Made by a program: the position numbers and the translations under genes. A stretch of 64,000 nt of DNA from G963675935 sp963675935 (lineage in GTDB: Bacteria > Planctomycetota > Planctomycetia > Pirellulales > Thermoguttaceae): assembly GCA_963675935.2 (NCBI GenBank), contig CAXXPV010000008.1, forward strand, positions 558,001-622,000, in the 5' to 3' direction. This document shows, piece by piece, positions 52,834 through 60,861 of the stretch (its first letter is position 1; every line of letters starts with the position of its first letter). The notes under the pieces are model-generated. The model saw only the letters and a program-made list of their open reading frames with translations, ran no database searches and was not told the origin of the DNA.

Positions 52834-52920
52834 CGTCATTCTGAGCGCAGCGAAGAATCTCCGTGGTATCGCGTAAGTTCCTGCGGGCCAACGAGATTCT
52901 TCGCTGCGCTCAGAATGACG
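52834..52920. repeat. palindrome CGTCATTCTGAGCGCAGCGA, third copy
   Basis: Arms of ~28 bases at 52834-52861 and 52893-52920. The same core is found at 15493-15569 and 18848-18921, each with a different spacer. Confidence 0.85.
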
Positions 52921-52979
52921 GTCTTTCCTATCTATCCCCAAAATGCGACTTTGCAGTTCTCCTGCCCCTCTCCTCTTCT

Positions 52980-53918
52980 TCACGCCCTGGGATGAAACTT
53001 CTTGTGAACCGCCTTCAGCCGCGTGGGATCGACGTGCGTGTAGATTTGCGTCGTGGCGATGCTCGCGTGGCCGAGCATTTCTTGCACCTGCCGAAGATCG
53101 GCCCCGCCAACCAATAAATGCGTGGCGAAACTGTGCCGCAGCGTGTGCGGGCTGACCTCGGGCGGAATGCCCACGCGAGCCGCATAACGCTTCAGCAGCT
53201 CCCAAATCCGCTCTCGGTTCAATCGCCGCCCTCGATACGACAACAAAAGCCACTCGGCGGCCGTGGGCCGGTGCGAGGCCAACTCCGGACGCTCATGTTC
53301 GAGGTAGTCGCGAATGGCACTCACGGCCCTATCGCCCAGCGGCGTCAGACGTTCCTTGTCGCCCTTGCCGTGACACACACAGTAGCGATCGTCGAGATGC
53401 ACGTCGCGCAAGGCGAGGTTGGAAATCTCCGACGCCCGGCAGCCCGTGGCGTAGAGCAATTCGAGCAATGCGCGATCGCGCCGCCAACAAGGATCGGTGC
53501 GACCCGGCGACGAAAGCAGGCGATCGACCTGTTCGACGCTAAGCACCTTGGGCACGCGTTCCCAAAGTTTTTGGCTTCCCAGCAGTTCGGCCAAATTGTC
53601 ACGCAGAGCGCCTTCCAACTGCAAATAGCGAAAAAAAACCTTCAGCGAAACAATGTGCCGGGCGATGCTGGCCGGCGCGAGCGAACGCGAGGAAAGCCAG
53701 GCGACGTAGTCGGCCAGATCGCGGATCGAAAGTTCGACGACGCTTCGATTGCCGAGCCACGCGAAGAAGTGGACTAGATCGCGACGATAGGCCGCCACGG
53801 TGTTTTCCGACAGATGACACTCGCCCTCGGCATGGGCCACGAACGCTTCGAGCCATGTCTTCGACGGTCGTGCAGCCGTCGGCGATTGCGGTCGGAGGAG
53901 TCGGCGTCGGCGGACCAT
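52980..53918 (-). CDS. xerD: tyrosine recombinase (XerD-like)
   Basis: This is a 312-residue protein. The N-terminal SAM-like domain (HLSENTVAAYRRDLVHFFAW) is followed by the catalytic domain with Arg in GCRASEISNLALRDV, Lys in GKGDKERLTPLG, HTLRHSFATHL, and HASIATTQIYTHV containing the nucleophile Tyr. XerC/XerD resolve chromosome dimers at dif during division. XerD is favoured over an integrase by length, completeness and chromosomal setting. ATG 53918 is chosen; the in-frame start at 53963 adds residues unlike the family. Confidence 0.88.
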   Translation of the reverse strand: MVRRRRLLRPQSPTAARPSKTWLEAFVAHAEGECHLSENTVAAYRRDLVHFFAWLGNRSVVELSIRDLADYVAWLSSRSLAPASIARHIVSLKVFFRYLQLEGALRDNLAELLGSQKLWERVPKVLSVEQVDRLLSSPGRTDPCWRRDRALLELLYATGCRASEISNLALRDVHLDDRYCVCHGKGDKERLTPLGDRAVSAIRDYLEHERPELASHRPTAAEWLLLSYRGRRLNRERIWELLKRYAARVGIPPEVSPHTLRHSFATHLLVGGADLRQVQEMLGHASIATTQIYTHVDPTRLKAVHKKFHPRA

Positions 53919-54147
53919 GAAAGGGCTTGGAAATTGGGGATTGAACAAATAGCCGGGGGCCAATGGCCCGCGGCATAAAGCGGGATTTTACTGTCTCTTC
54001 CTTTCGACTGGAAGGATGGGCGAAATCGAGCGGATTTGCCGCCGCATTGCGCAGCTTGCCCAAAACCACTTACGAGGAACTGGGCAGTTCCCGTGCGACG
54101 AATTAGCGTGTAGAATAATGTGGATGTTATCGTAAAATACACTATTT

Positions 54148-54189
54148 GCGAAACCGCAAGCGGTTTTCCGGCCCCTAATCCCTAGCCCC
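54148..54189 (+). repeat. dispersed repeat gcgaaaccgcaagcggtttt, copy 2
   Basis: This near copy of 30886-30918 ends 7 bases before the yhaM ATG. An inverted relative lies just after yhaM at about 55209-55239. Confidence 0.75.
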
Positions 54190-54196
54190 TTTCGCC

Positions 54197-55216
54197 ATGC
54201 CACGCACCATGCCCATCGTCGCGCTCGCCGAAATGTCGCCCGGTCAAGAGGCCGACCTGTTCCTGCTCATGAGCGCGAAAGAGGAGTTGAAGACGAAGAC
54301 GGGCAAGCCGTATTTCCGCGTCAGCTTCCGCGACGCCACCCGCGAGGTCAGCTTTCCCATCTGGGGCGATTCGCCCTGGGCCATCGACTGCCGCGACGCC
54401 TGGACGCCGGGCACTTTTTACAAACTCCGCGCCGTCTATTCGGAAACGAGCTTCGGCCCGCAGTTGGAAATCCGCAAGATTCGCGAGACGGTCGAGGCCG
54501 ACGCCGACGACGGTTTCGATCCGACGCTGTGCCTGCCGCGTTCTCGGTTCGATCCGCAAGAGATGTTCGACGAATTACTCGAAATCGCCCGGCAACGCAT
54601 CGACGACCCCGCGCTCGGCCGGCTGGTCGAGTCGATGTTGAACGAGAACCGCGATGCGCTGCTTGCGCATCCGGCCGCGCGGCGGAACCATCACGCCTAT
54701 GTCGGCGGGCTGCTGGAGCACACACTGAGCGTCACTCGAACTTGCGTTTTTCTGGCCGACAAATATGCCGACTACTATCCCGAGATGAAGCCGCCGTTGG
54801 ACAAGAATCTTGTCGTCGCGGGCGGAATTTTGCACGACATCGGAAAGCTGCGTGAAATGGAGCAGCGGCCGGAAGGCACCACTCACACGGCGGAAGGCTC
54901 GTTGATCGGCCACATTCTGCTGGGCCGCGACATGGTCCGCGAGGCGGCGGCCACGATGCGCGGCGAGCCGTCGATTGACGCCGACACGTTGTTGCGGCTC
55001 GAACATTTGATTATCGCGCACCAGGGCCGGCCCGACTGGGGCTCGCCGAAGCTGCCGATGACGCCCGAGGCCCTGCTGGTCCACTATGCCGACGACATCG
55101 ACGCGAAGTATCAGATGATGGTCGGCGTATTGCGCGACGACACGACGCCGGGCCCCGTCACGTCGAAGAAGAACATTTTAATGCAGCATGTGTATCGAGG
55201 AGAGGAAAGGGGTTAG
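54197..55216 (+). CDS. yhaM: OB-fold/HD-domain 3'-5' exoribonuclease (YhaM-like)
   Basis: This is a 339-residue protein. The N-terminal OB fold (GQEADLFLLMSAKEELKTKT, GKPYFRVSFRD) is a nucleic-acid-binding module. The HD hydrolase domain carries HHAYVGGLLEHTLSVTRT, ILHDIGKLREME and HLIIAHQGRPDWGSPK with the metal-binding His and Asp residues. This domain order is that of YhaM/CBF1 exoribonucleases, which trim RNA or DNA 3' ends. ATG 54197 or 54209 is possible. A nearby copy of the repeat sits just upstream. Confidence 0.85.
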   Translation: MPRTMPIVALAEMSPGQEADLFLLMSAKEELKTKTGKPYFRVSFRDATREVSFPIWGDSPWAIDCRDAWTPGTFYKLRAVYSETSFGPQLEIRKIRETVEADADDGFDPTLCLPRSRFDPQEMFDELLEIARQRIDDPALGRLVESMLNENRDALLAHPAARRNHHAYVGGLLEHTLSVTRTCVFLADKYADYYPEMKPPLDKNLVVAGGILHDIGKLREMEQRPEGTTHTAEGSLIGHILLGRDMVREAAATMRGEPSIDADTLLRLEHLIIAHQGRPDWGSPKLPMTPEALLVHYADDIDAKYQMMVGVLRDDTTPGPVTSKKNILMQHVYRGEERG

Positions 55217-55280
55217 AGAAAGCCGCTTGCGGCTTCGCAATCTTCTTTTTCACTGACCATTGACCATTCAGGAGCCAATC

Positions 55281-55619
55281 ATGCACGTTCCCGTCACGAC
55301 CACGTTTACGATTGAAGGTTATAAGATCACGGCCTACAAGGGCATCGTCCGCGGCATCATCGTTCGCGCGCCGACGATCAGCCAGGGAATCCTCGGCGGC
55401 TTGAAAAGCATCATCGGAGGCAACATCGGCGCCTACACGCAAATGTGCGAGCAGGCGCGTCAACAAGCCTACGATCTGCTGATTCAGCACGCCGTGGAGC
55501 TTGGCGCCAACGCGGTGGTGGGGCTTCGCTACGACGCCTCCGATGTAGGCTCGGGCACGTCCTCGTCCACGGAAGTCCTCTGCTACGGCACGGCCGTGGT
55601 GATTGAACCAATTGCGTGA
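55281..55619 (+). CDS. YbjQ/UPF0145 family protein
   Basis: This is a 112-residue protein. FTIEGYKITAYKGIVRGIIV and QARQQAYDLLIQHAVELGAN with AVVGLRYDASDVG match the UPF0145/YbjQ family of small pentameric proteins sometimes annotated as heavy-metal-binding. The function is not established. The ATG at 55281 has AGGAG upstream. It follows yhaM and precedes an antitoxin gene on the same strand. Confidence 0.88.
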   Translation: MHVPVTTTFTIEGYKITAYKGIVRGIIVRAPTISQGILGGLKSIIGGNIGAYTQMCEQARQQAYDLLIQHAVELGANAVVGLRYDASDVGSGTSSSTEVLCYGTAVVIEPIA

Positions 55620-55641
55620 CAACTGACAAAAGAGGTTTTTC

Positions 55642-55893
55642 ATGAAAACCATTTCAGAAGACCAAGCCCAAGACGATTGGTTCGATTTGTTGGACGATGT
55701 TGCCAAGGGCGGGCAGTTCACCATAACACGGCACGGCGTGCCTGTGGCAGTGCTTGTGCCGGCATCGGCTTCCGACAAACCGGATGACAAACCGGATATC
55801 GAACAAGCCATCCAGACCATACGCGAATCACGCAAAGGTCAACGGCTTGACGGACTTTCTATCCGTGAAATGATCGAAGAAGGCCGCCCGTGA
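55642..55893 (+). CDS. Phd/YefM-type antitoxin whose toxin is lost
   Basis: This is an 83-residue protein. The Phd fold is visible in WFDLLDDVAKGGQFTITRHG and VPVAVLVPAS, and the tail RLDGLSIREMIEEGRP is typical of antitoxins that precede PIN toxins. The stop overlaps a GTG (55890) that starts VTRFAFG and then a stop, the usual opening of a PIN toxin cut after seven codons. murA runs head-on over the end of this gene. The antitoxin is probably a relic. Confidence 0.75.
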   Translation: MKTISEDQAQDDWFDLLDDVAKGGQFTITRHGVPVAVLVPASASDKPDDKPDIEQAIQTIRESRKGQRLDGLSIREMIEEGRP

Positions 55894-57184
55894 CGCGATT
55901 TGCTTTCGGTTGATTTCCGACTCGCTCGATTCGTCCTCCGAGTTCCCGCAGCTTTTCGTCGAGCCGGGCGTAGCCGCGATTGAGGTGGTGGATGCGCTCG
56001 ACCGTCGTGCGGCCGTCGGCGGCCAAGCCGGCCAACACCAATGCGGCGCTCGCCCGGAGATCGCAAGCCGCGACCCGCGCGCCGTCGAGCCGCTCAACGC
56101 CCGTAATGATGGCCTCGCCCCGGCCGCAAACGATGTTCGCGCCCAGGCGATTCAATTCGGCGACGTGCGAGAATCGGCCGGGAAACACGCGGTCTTCAAC
56201 CCGGCCGACGCCCCGGCTCACGGCCGTCAACGCGGTCCATTGGGCCTGCACGTCGGTGGGAAAGCCGGGATACGGCCGGGCGACGACATCGACCGCGTGC
56301 AAATCGCGCGGCGTTGAAATGGCGATTCGCTTCGGACCGACTTCGATCTCCGCGCCGGCGGCGCGAAGTTTTTCCAGCACCTCGGTCATGTGCTCGTGTA
56401 CGACGCAATTGACAACCGCCGAGCCTCGCGTGATCGTTGCCGCAATCAAAAGCGTGGCGGCTTCGATTCGGTCGGGAATCAGGCGGTGCGACGCGCCGCC
56501 GAGCTGCTCGACGCCTTCGATGCGGAGCGTCGGAGAGCCAAGCCCCTCGATCTTCGCTCCGAGCGCCACGAGGAATCGACACAGATCGACGATTTCCGGC
56601 TCGACCGCCGCGCCGCGAATGATGGAAACGCCGTGGGCAAGCACCGCGGCGCAAAGAACATTGGCCGTGCCGGTCGCCGTCGGACCGTTCGGGCCGGAAA
56701 GGTCGATTTCCGCGCCGGTCAAACGTCGCGCGGAGGCGACCACGTAGCCGTGCTTCAGGCGAATGTCGGCCCCGAGCGCGGCGAGTCCTTTCAGGTGCAG
56801 ATCGACGGGCCGGTTGCCGATGTTGCATCCGCCGGGCAGCGGGACGACGGCCTTGCGGCGCCGGGCCAGCAGCGGCCCGAGAACACAGAAGCCCGCACGC
56901 ATCCGGCGCACGAGACTTTCATCGGCCCGAATCGGCGCGGGATCGACGGTTTCAATCATCAAAGCATCGCCGTCGATGTCCTCGAATCGAACAACGCGCA
57001 AGCCGAGATGCCGAAGCAGCCGCGTTTGGGTTCGCACATCGGCCACGCGCGGCACGTTTTCGAGATGCACCGCCTGGTCGGCCAGAATCGCGGCAGCCAG
57101 GATCGGCAGCGCGGCGTTTTTCGAGCCGCTTGCCGCGACGCAACCTTGCAGAGCGACGCCGCCGGTGATTTCAAAATGCGGCAT
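55859..57184 (-). CDS. murA: UDP-N-acetylglucosamine 1-carboxyvinyltransferase
   Basis: MurA transfers enolpyruvate from PEP to UDP-GlcNAc, the first committed step of peptidoglycan synthesis. SGSKNAALPILAAAIL near the start holds the catalytic Lys/Asn, and PLPGGCNIGNRPVDLHLKGL holds the active-site Cys that fosfomycin attacks. The GRGEAIITGVERLDGARV and LAGLAADGRTTVERIHHLNR segments are also conserved. The usual end ERV (about 55916) is followed by ~19 extra residues read from antisense of the antitoxin/toxin relic, indicating loss of the native stop. Presence of murA in a planctomycete agrees with a peptidoglycan wall. Confidence 0.92.
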   Translation of the reverse strand: MPHFEITGGVALQGCVAASGSKNAALPILAAAILADQAVHLENVPRVADVRTQTRLLRHLGLRVVRFEDIDGDALMIETVDPAPIRADESLVRRMRAGFCVLGPLLARRRKAVVPLPGGCNIGNRPVDLHLKGLAALGADIRLKHGYVVASARRLTGAEIDLSGPNGPTATGTANVLCAAVLAHGVSIIRGAAVEPEIVDLCRFLVALGAKIEGLGSPTLRIEGVEQLGGASHRLIPDRIEAATLLIAATITRGSAVVNCVVHEHMTEVLEKLRAAGAEIEVGPKRIAISTPRDLHAVDVVARPYPGFPTDVQAQWTALTAVSRGVGRVEDRVFPGRFSHVAELNRLGANIVCGRGEAIITGVERLDGARVAACDLRASAALVLAGLAADGRTTVERIHHLNRGYARLDEKLRELGGRIERVGNQPKANRVTGGLLRSFHG

Positions 57185-57213
57185 GAGGAATTCCGTTCCC
57201 TTCACGGGCGCCG

Positions 57214-57414
57214 TCAATTACCGACGAGAGTAATCTCCGTCGGCGTAGCGGCATGTTCCTTGCGGTATCGCTCCACCGGAATCGAGTATTTTTCGTTGAA
57301 TGTTTTCAGATACTCGATGAATTTTGCGGGATCGTTTCCGCATTGTTCCGACATTCGCCGCCGGCTTTCTCGGATTTCATCAAGAGCATTTTCATATTCT
57401 TCATATTCGGTCAT
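57214..57414 (-). CDS. small protein linked to the PIN-domain toxin
   Basis: This is a 66-residue protein, acidic and helical (MTEYEEYENALDEIRESRRR, AKFIEYLKTFNEKYSIPVER). Its start overlaps the end of the PIN gene by ~14 bases, so the two are probably co-translated. No family was recognised. Its position after the toxin, not before it, makes it an unlikely classical antitoxin, but it could be an accessory antidote. Confidence 0.6.
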   Translation of the reverse strand: MTEYEEYENALDEIRESRRRMSEQCGNDPAKFIEYLKTFNEKYSIPVERYRKEHAATPTEITLVGN

Positions 57415-57892
57415 TGTTGGCGTCCCCTCCAAGCAGTTCCAAAGGAGTGACAAGTTCCGGCACATGAAGCCCCAACAGGGTGTTGATTCTCCGAATATGT
57501 CCGAATTTGTTTGCGTTGGCCAGATGAGTGCAATTCCACGTAAGCAAGTAATCAAACTTATGAAACGAAGCTATCGCAAGGTGAAGGGCATCACCCAGCG
57601 GATTGAGCGGCATGACGTGATGCTTGAGGTAAACCTCGACAATTACTTGAATTTCGTCTTCGACGGGAATCGCCGGCAATTCCATTGCCATCGCCAAGGC
57701 AGCTTGCCGATGTGAAAGGCTGCCCGTATCCAATTCCGCCAATACCGCGGCACTTGTCGCCAAGGCATACTCCCACCGATGTTCATTCCACCACTTGTGA
57801 GTCCAGTCATGCATCGCGACTATCGCCGGAGAAGTTCGACGGTCGTGATAGAAGCTGAAAATCGATGTTTCAACGTAGACAGTCTCACGCAT
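57401..57892 (-). CDS. PIN-domain toxin-like protein
   Basis: This is a 163-residue protein. RETVYVETSIFSFYHDRRTS carries the first conserved acidic residue of PIN ribonucleases, LAELDTGSLSHRQAALAM the second, and GDALHLAIASFHKFDYLLTW the Asp-His region. CTHLANANK closes the fold. It differs from short VapC by length, resembling the PIN group encoded with a ~75-residue addiction-module protein. ATG 57892 has GGAG nine bases upstream; ATG 57901 is the alternative. It follows the addiction-module gene by 14 bases. Confidence 0.78.
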   Translation of the reverse strand: MRETVYVETSIFSFYHDRRTSPAIVAMHDWTHKWWNEHRWEYALATSAAVLAELDTGSLSHRQAALAMAMELPAIPVEDEIQVIVEVYLKHHVMPLNPLGDALHLAIASFHKFDYLLTWNCTHLANANKFGHIRRINTLLGLHVPELVTPLELLGGDANNDRI

Positions 57893-57906
57893 GGATTCCA
57901 TCTCCG

Positions 57907-58146
57907 TTAAAGTATAGCTCTTGCCAATGCCTCGGCATGAACCTGTTCCCAGGGAACGACATCCTCGGGCGATGCCGCATAAGCCGCCAGCCTTCGCTCA
58001 AGCTCGCGTTTTTGGGCATCCGTCAGTTCCGGTTGTCCCGGTTCGGCGACAATAGTATCCCAAATGGCTTCGACCAGACAAAGGCGTTCATTTACCGGCA
58101 GAGAGGCAATCTCGGCCAATGTTGTAGAGACATTCATGTTTGTCAT
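57907..58146 (-). CDS. addiction-module antitoxin (TIGR02574-like)
   Basis: This is a 79-residue protein. LAEIASLPVNERLCLVEAIW and DTIVAEPGQPELTDAQKREL, ERRLAAYAASPEDVVPWEQV match the short putative addiction-module component family usually paired with a RelE/ParE toxin. Here the downstream partner is a PIN-domain protein instead. ATG 58146 (or 58137) follows AAGG-type sites. A hairpin (58169-58202) isolates it from the DUF1080 gene. Confidence 0.75.
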   Translation of the reverse strand: MTNMNVSTTLAEIASLPVNERLCLVEAIWDTIVAEPGQPELTDAQKRELERRLAAYAASPEDVVPWEQVHAEALARAIL

Positions 58147-58168
58147 CCTTATACCTTATTCAGGAAAT

Positions 58169-58202
58169 CGGTGTGGGACGAGAAAAGACTCGTCCCACAC
58201 CG
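58169..58202. terminator. hairpin between DUF1080 and antitoxin genes
   Basis: CGGTGTGGGACGAG (58169-58182) pairs perfectly with CTCGTCCCACACCG (58189-58202). The position, 35 bases after the DUF1080 stop on the minus strand, fits a terminator, but only a short T stretch follows. It resembles the GTGGGAC repeat family. Confidence 0.55.
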
Positions 58203-58236
58203 AATTTCAAAACCCTGTCGGCCGAAAAACGGCTTG

Positions 58237-59229
58237 CTACTTGCCGCCTTCTTTTACCCAAATGTTGCGATACTCGACCTTGTTGCCGTGCCCTTGCAAA
58301 TACAGCGGACGCGGCGAGGGGCCTTCGTCCTGCTGGCCGGGCGTGTTGTGGTCCAACTCGAACTCCGGATGAATCACCACGCCGTTGTGCCGCACTTCGA
58401 CCTTGGCCTTCTCGGTCTTCTTGCCGTCCTCATACTTCGGCGCGGTGAACTTGATGTCGTAGGTCTGCCACGTCATCGGCGGGAAGCACATGTTCACGTC
58501 GGGCTTCCGCAACTGATAAAACCCGCCGCACTCGTTGTTCTCGCCCTCGAGACCGAACGAATCGAGCACCTGAACTTCATAGCAGTTGTGCAGATACACG
58601 CCGCTGTTGCTCCGGCCTTGTCCACGAGCTTCCGGCATGTAGGACAGCCGGAATTCCAGATGCAACTGGTAGTCGCCGAGCCCCTGCTTGCTCATGGCGT
58701 TGGAAAGCAGATTTTTATCGGCCAACAGCGTGCCGTGGTCGAACTTCTCGGCCGTCGTGCCGTCGAACAACACCGTGGCGCCCTCGGGTGCTTTTTCGCC
58801 CTCAGTCGAACTGTGGCGTTCGGTTCGCTTGAGTTCCAGCTTTGTCTTGCCGTCGTTGTCGGCAACGGTCATCGTGTCGCCGGCGATTTTGCCCGAAAAG
58901 CCTTTGCCGCTGAGCGTCGTGTTGTCGCCTTGGCTTTTTCCTTGCAAGGCAACGCGCTCGTCGCCCCGCTTCCAACCGTCGCCGGGCAAGCCACCACGGG
59001 TAACAACCACGGCGAATTCGCCTTTGCCCAAGGCAATCACCTGAGCGCCGGCTTTCGCATCTTGGCCTGCCCACGAGCCAGTGCCAACGTATTCGCCCTG
59101 AACCTTGAAGTCGGGATCCTTCGCGGCCTCGGCTGGATCGGTGATTTCAGCGGGTGGCTGAGCGCAAGCGGTGCAAGTCAGTCCACACAGCACACACAAA
59201 ATTGCAAGGAGAAACCTTGTTCGAGACAT
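58237..59229 (-). CDS. exported DUF1080 (3-keto-disaccharide hydrolase-like) protein
   Basis: This is a 330-residue protein with a signal peptide (RFLLAILCVLCGLTCTACAQ). A ~110-residue beta domain comes first (YVGTGSWAGQDAKAGAQVIA). The DUF1080 concanavalin-like fold follows: FRLSYMPEARGQGRSNSGVY, LHNCYEVQVLDSFGLEG, CFPPMTWQTYDIKFTAP, and the ending LQGHGNKVEYRNIWV. Members act on or bind sugars such as 3-ketoglycosides and are highly expanded in Planctomycetota. It is a monocistronic gene on the minus strand. Confidence 0.9.
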   Translation of the reverse strand: MSRTRFLLAILCVLCGLTCTACAQPPAEITDPAEAAKDPDFKVQGEYVGTGSWAGQDAKAGAQVIALGKGEFAVVVTRGGLPGDGWKRGDERVALQGKSQGDNTTLSGKGFSGKIAGDTMTVADNDGKTKLELKRTERHSSTEGEKAPEGATVLFDGTTAEKFDHGTLLADKNLLSNAMSKQGLGDYQLHLEFRLSYMPEARGQGRSNSGVYLHNCYEVQVLDSFGLEGENNECGGFYQLRKPDVNMCFPPMTWQTYDIKFTAPKYEDGKKTEKAKVEVRHNGVVIHPEFELDHNTPGQQDEGPSPRPLYLQGHGNKVEYRNIWVKEGGK

Positions 59230-59707
59230 CTAACGACCTTTCGTTTGTCTTGGGCGGGTTGGGGAAGGTGGGAGAAACACAGGTGTTCCAATTATCCCTG
59301 ACAAAACCTAAACCGTCAAGCTACTCTAAACGGGGGGGCAACGAATCGTTTCTCGTTCCCATGCTCCGCGTGGGAACGCATTATTTCGACGCTCCTGCGT
59401 CGTGGGAATCGCTAACTGATGTTGCCTTTTGGACCGGACGTCACGGGACGCGGGAGCGTCCGGCCAGTGCGTTCCCACGCGGAGCATGGGAACGAGGACT
59501 TCGCAGTTCTCTTGAAACGGGGGGGATGCAGCGAATCGTTACACGCAGTAACTTTTCCTATGCGCACCATCTTGCCTACCTTAAAACTCCGCCAAAACTT
59601 CCCACGGACTCTCAGTCTTCTTTAGCCGATAAGCAGGATAAGCGGACTGGTGCGCAAGGGCACAGGACACGTGGGTGTCACGACATCCATTTTAGGTGGT
59701 ATTCGTC
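59230..59707. other. repeat-rich intergenic region before the WD40 gene
   Basis: 478 bases between the divergent DUF1080 and WD40 genes. They hold the second full copy of the GTTCCCACGC palindromic element (59352-59496). The remaining ~200 bases show no recognisable element. Promoters for both genes should be in this interval. Confidence 0.6.
59352..59496. repeat. 145-bp palindromic element, GTTCCCACGC family, copy 2
   Basis: The left arm CTCGTTCCCATGCTCCGCGT and right arm ending GGAGCATGGGAACGAG differ from copy 1 by a few bases. The T/A change in CCATGC and GCATGG occurs in both arms of this copy, so pairing is kept. Confidence 0.9.
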
Positions 59708-60730
59708 ATGAAATTCTTCTTTTCCCATGCGTTGGTTGGAACACTGCTGGTTGCCGGTTTGGCAATCGGCGAGTTGGCCCGGGCTGAAACAACGCCCGAC
59801 ATCAAGGCAGGCCGGGTCATCGAGTTGGCGCCGACCGATTCCAAGGAGAAAACGCCGGTCATATCGAGCGTGACGCTCGATCCGACGGGCAAGTTGCTGG
59901 CCGCCGTCGGCGACGACCACTTGGTGCGAATTTTCGACACGGCTAGCGGCAAGCTCTTGCATCGTTGGGCGTCTCATGCCGACTGGGTTCGCGCCTCGGC
60001 GTTTCGGCCGGACGGTTTGGCGTTGGCCACGTCGGGGGCCGATCGGCGAATTTGTTTTTGGGACATCGCGGGCGAAAGCCACACTCGTCGATTTTCCGAG
60101 CCGCTTCAGGTGATCTATTCGATCGCATACAGTCCCGATGGAAGGACGTTGGCGGCGGCCGGTTTCGCCGACCGCGTGTGGGTATTCGACGTCGATCAGG
60201 GCAAGCTGCTTCGCGAGCTGGCCGCACCGGGCGTCGATATCCGAACGATCGCGTTTTCGCCCGACGGCTCTCGGATGGCCGCGGCCGGACGTTCCGGGAC
60301 GGTTCGCGTTTGGGAAAGCCGCACCGGGCAACAACTTTACGATATTCCGGCCTCGACTCGCCGAATTTGCGCCTTGGCCTATTCGCCCGACGGACGGCTT
60401 TTGGCGGCGGCCGGCCAGCAGCGCGTCGTGCGACTGTTCGACGCGGCGACGGGCAATCCGGTCGCCGATCTGCCGGAGCGGCCTGGCGAAGTGCTTGCGC
60501 TCTGTTTTTGCGGGCCAGACCAGTTGGCCTCGGCCGGCAGCGGCAACGACATTCATCTCTGGGATGTTGCAACCCAGAAGGAGCGATTCCGACTGGTCGG
60601 CCACACCGGCTCGATCACGACCCTGGTTTTCGACCAGCCCGCGGGAAAGCTGATTTCGGGCAGTTTCGATACGACGGTTCGGCTGTGGGATCTGAAGAAT
60701 CTGGATCAGGAAAAGCTGACCAAGCGGTAG
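59708..60730 (+). CDS. exported WD40-repeat protein
   Basis: This is a 340-residue protein. The signal peptide (ALVGTLLVAGLAIGELARA) is followed by seven WD40 repeats filling one beta propeller: for example LAAVGDDHLVRIFDTASGKL, LATSGADRRICFWDIAGE, and LISGSFDTTVRLWDLKNL as the last blade. No catalytic domain is seen, so it is a binding scaffold of the periplasm or surface. ATG 59708 is chosen over 59696. Confidence 0.9.
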   Translation: MKFFFSHALVGTLLVAGLAIGELARAETTPDIKAGRVIELAPTDSKEKTPVISSVTLDPTGKLLAAVGDDHLVRIFDTASGKLLHRWASHADWVRASAFRPDGLALATSGADRRICFWDIAGESHTRRFSEPLQVIYSIAYSPDGRTLAAAGFADRVWVFDVDQGKLLRELAAPGVDIRTIAFSPDGSRMAAAGRSGTVRVWESRTGQQLYDIPASTRRICALAYSPDGRLLAAAGQQRVVRLFDAATGNPVADLPERPGEVLALCFCGPDQLASAGSGNDIHLWDVATQKERFRLVGHTGSITTLVFDQPAGKLISGSFDTTVRLWDLKNLDQEKLTKR

Positions 60731-60740
60731 GCGGACAAGC

Positions 60741-60838
60741 GTAGAACGGAATTCAGTTCGTTCAGTGATAAAAGTAGCGTAGAACGGAATTCATTCCGTT
60801 CGTTTGGAAAGATTAGAACGGAATAAATTCCGTTCTAC
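60741..60838. repeat. repeat AGAACGGAATTCATTCCGTTC, three partial units
   Basis: GTAGAACGGAATTCA and its variants occur at about 60741, 60779 and 60814, each followed by a complement such as TTCCGTTCTAC at the end. The cluster lies between the WD40 gene and the SdrD-like gene. Confidence 0.7.
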
Positions 60839-60861
60839 ATATATTCGACACGGAGGTTGAC

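Larger units (their letters stand above)
52393..52979. other. repeat-filled intergenic region between trpB and xerD
   Basis: 587 bases without a gene. In order they hold a half copy of the GTTCCCACGC palindrome split by a 330-bp MITE-like element (52435-52764), and the CATTCTG palindrome (52834-52920). No trpA or other reading frame with coding character is present. Confidence 0.75.
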
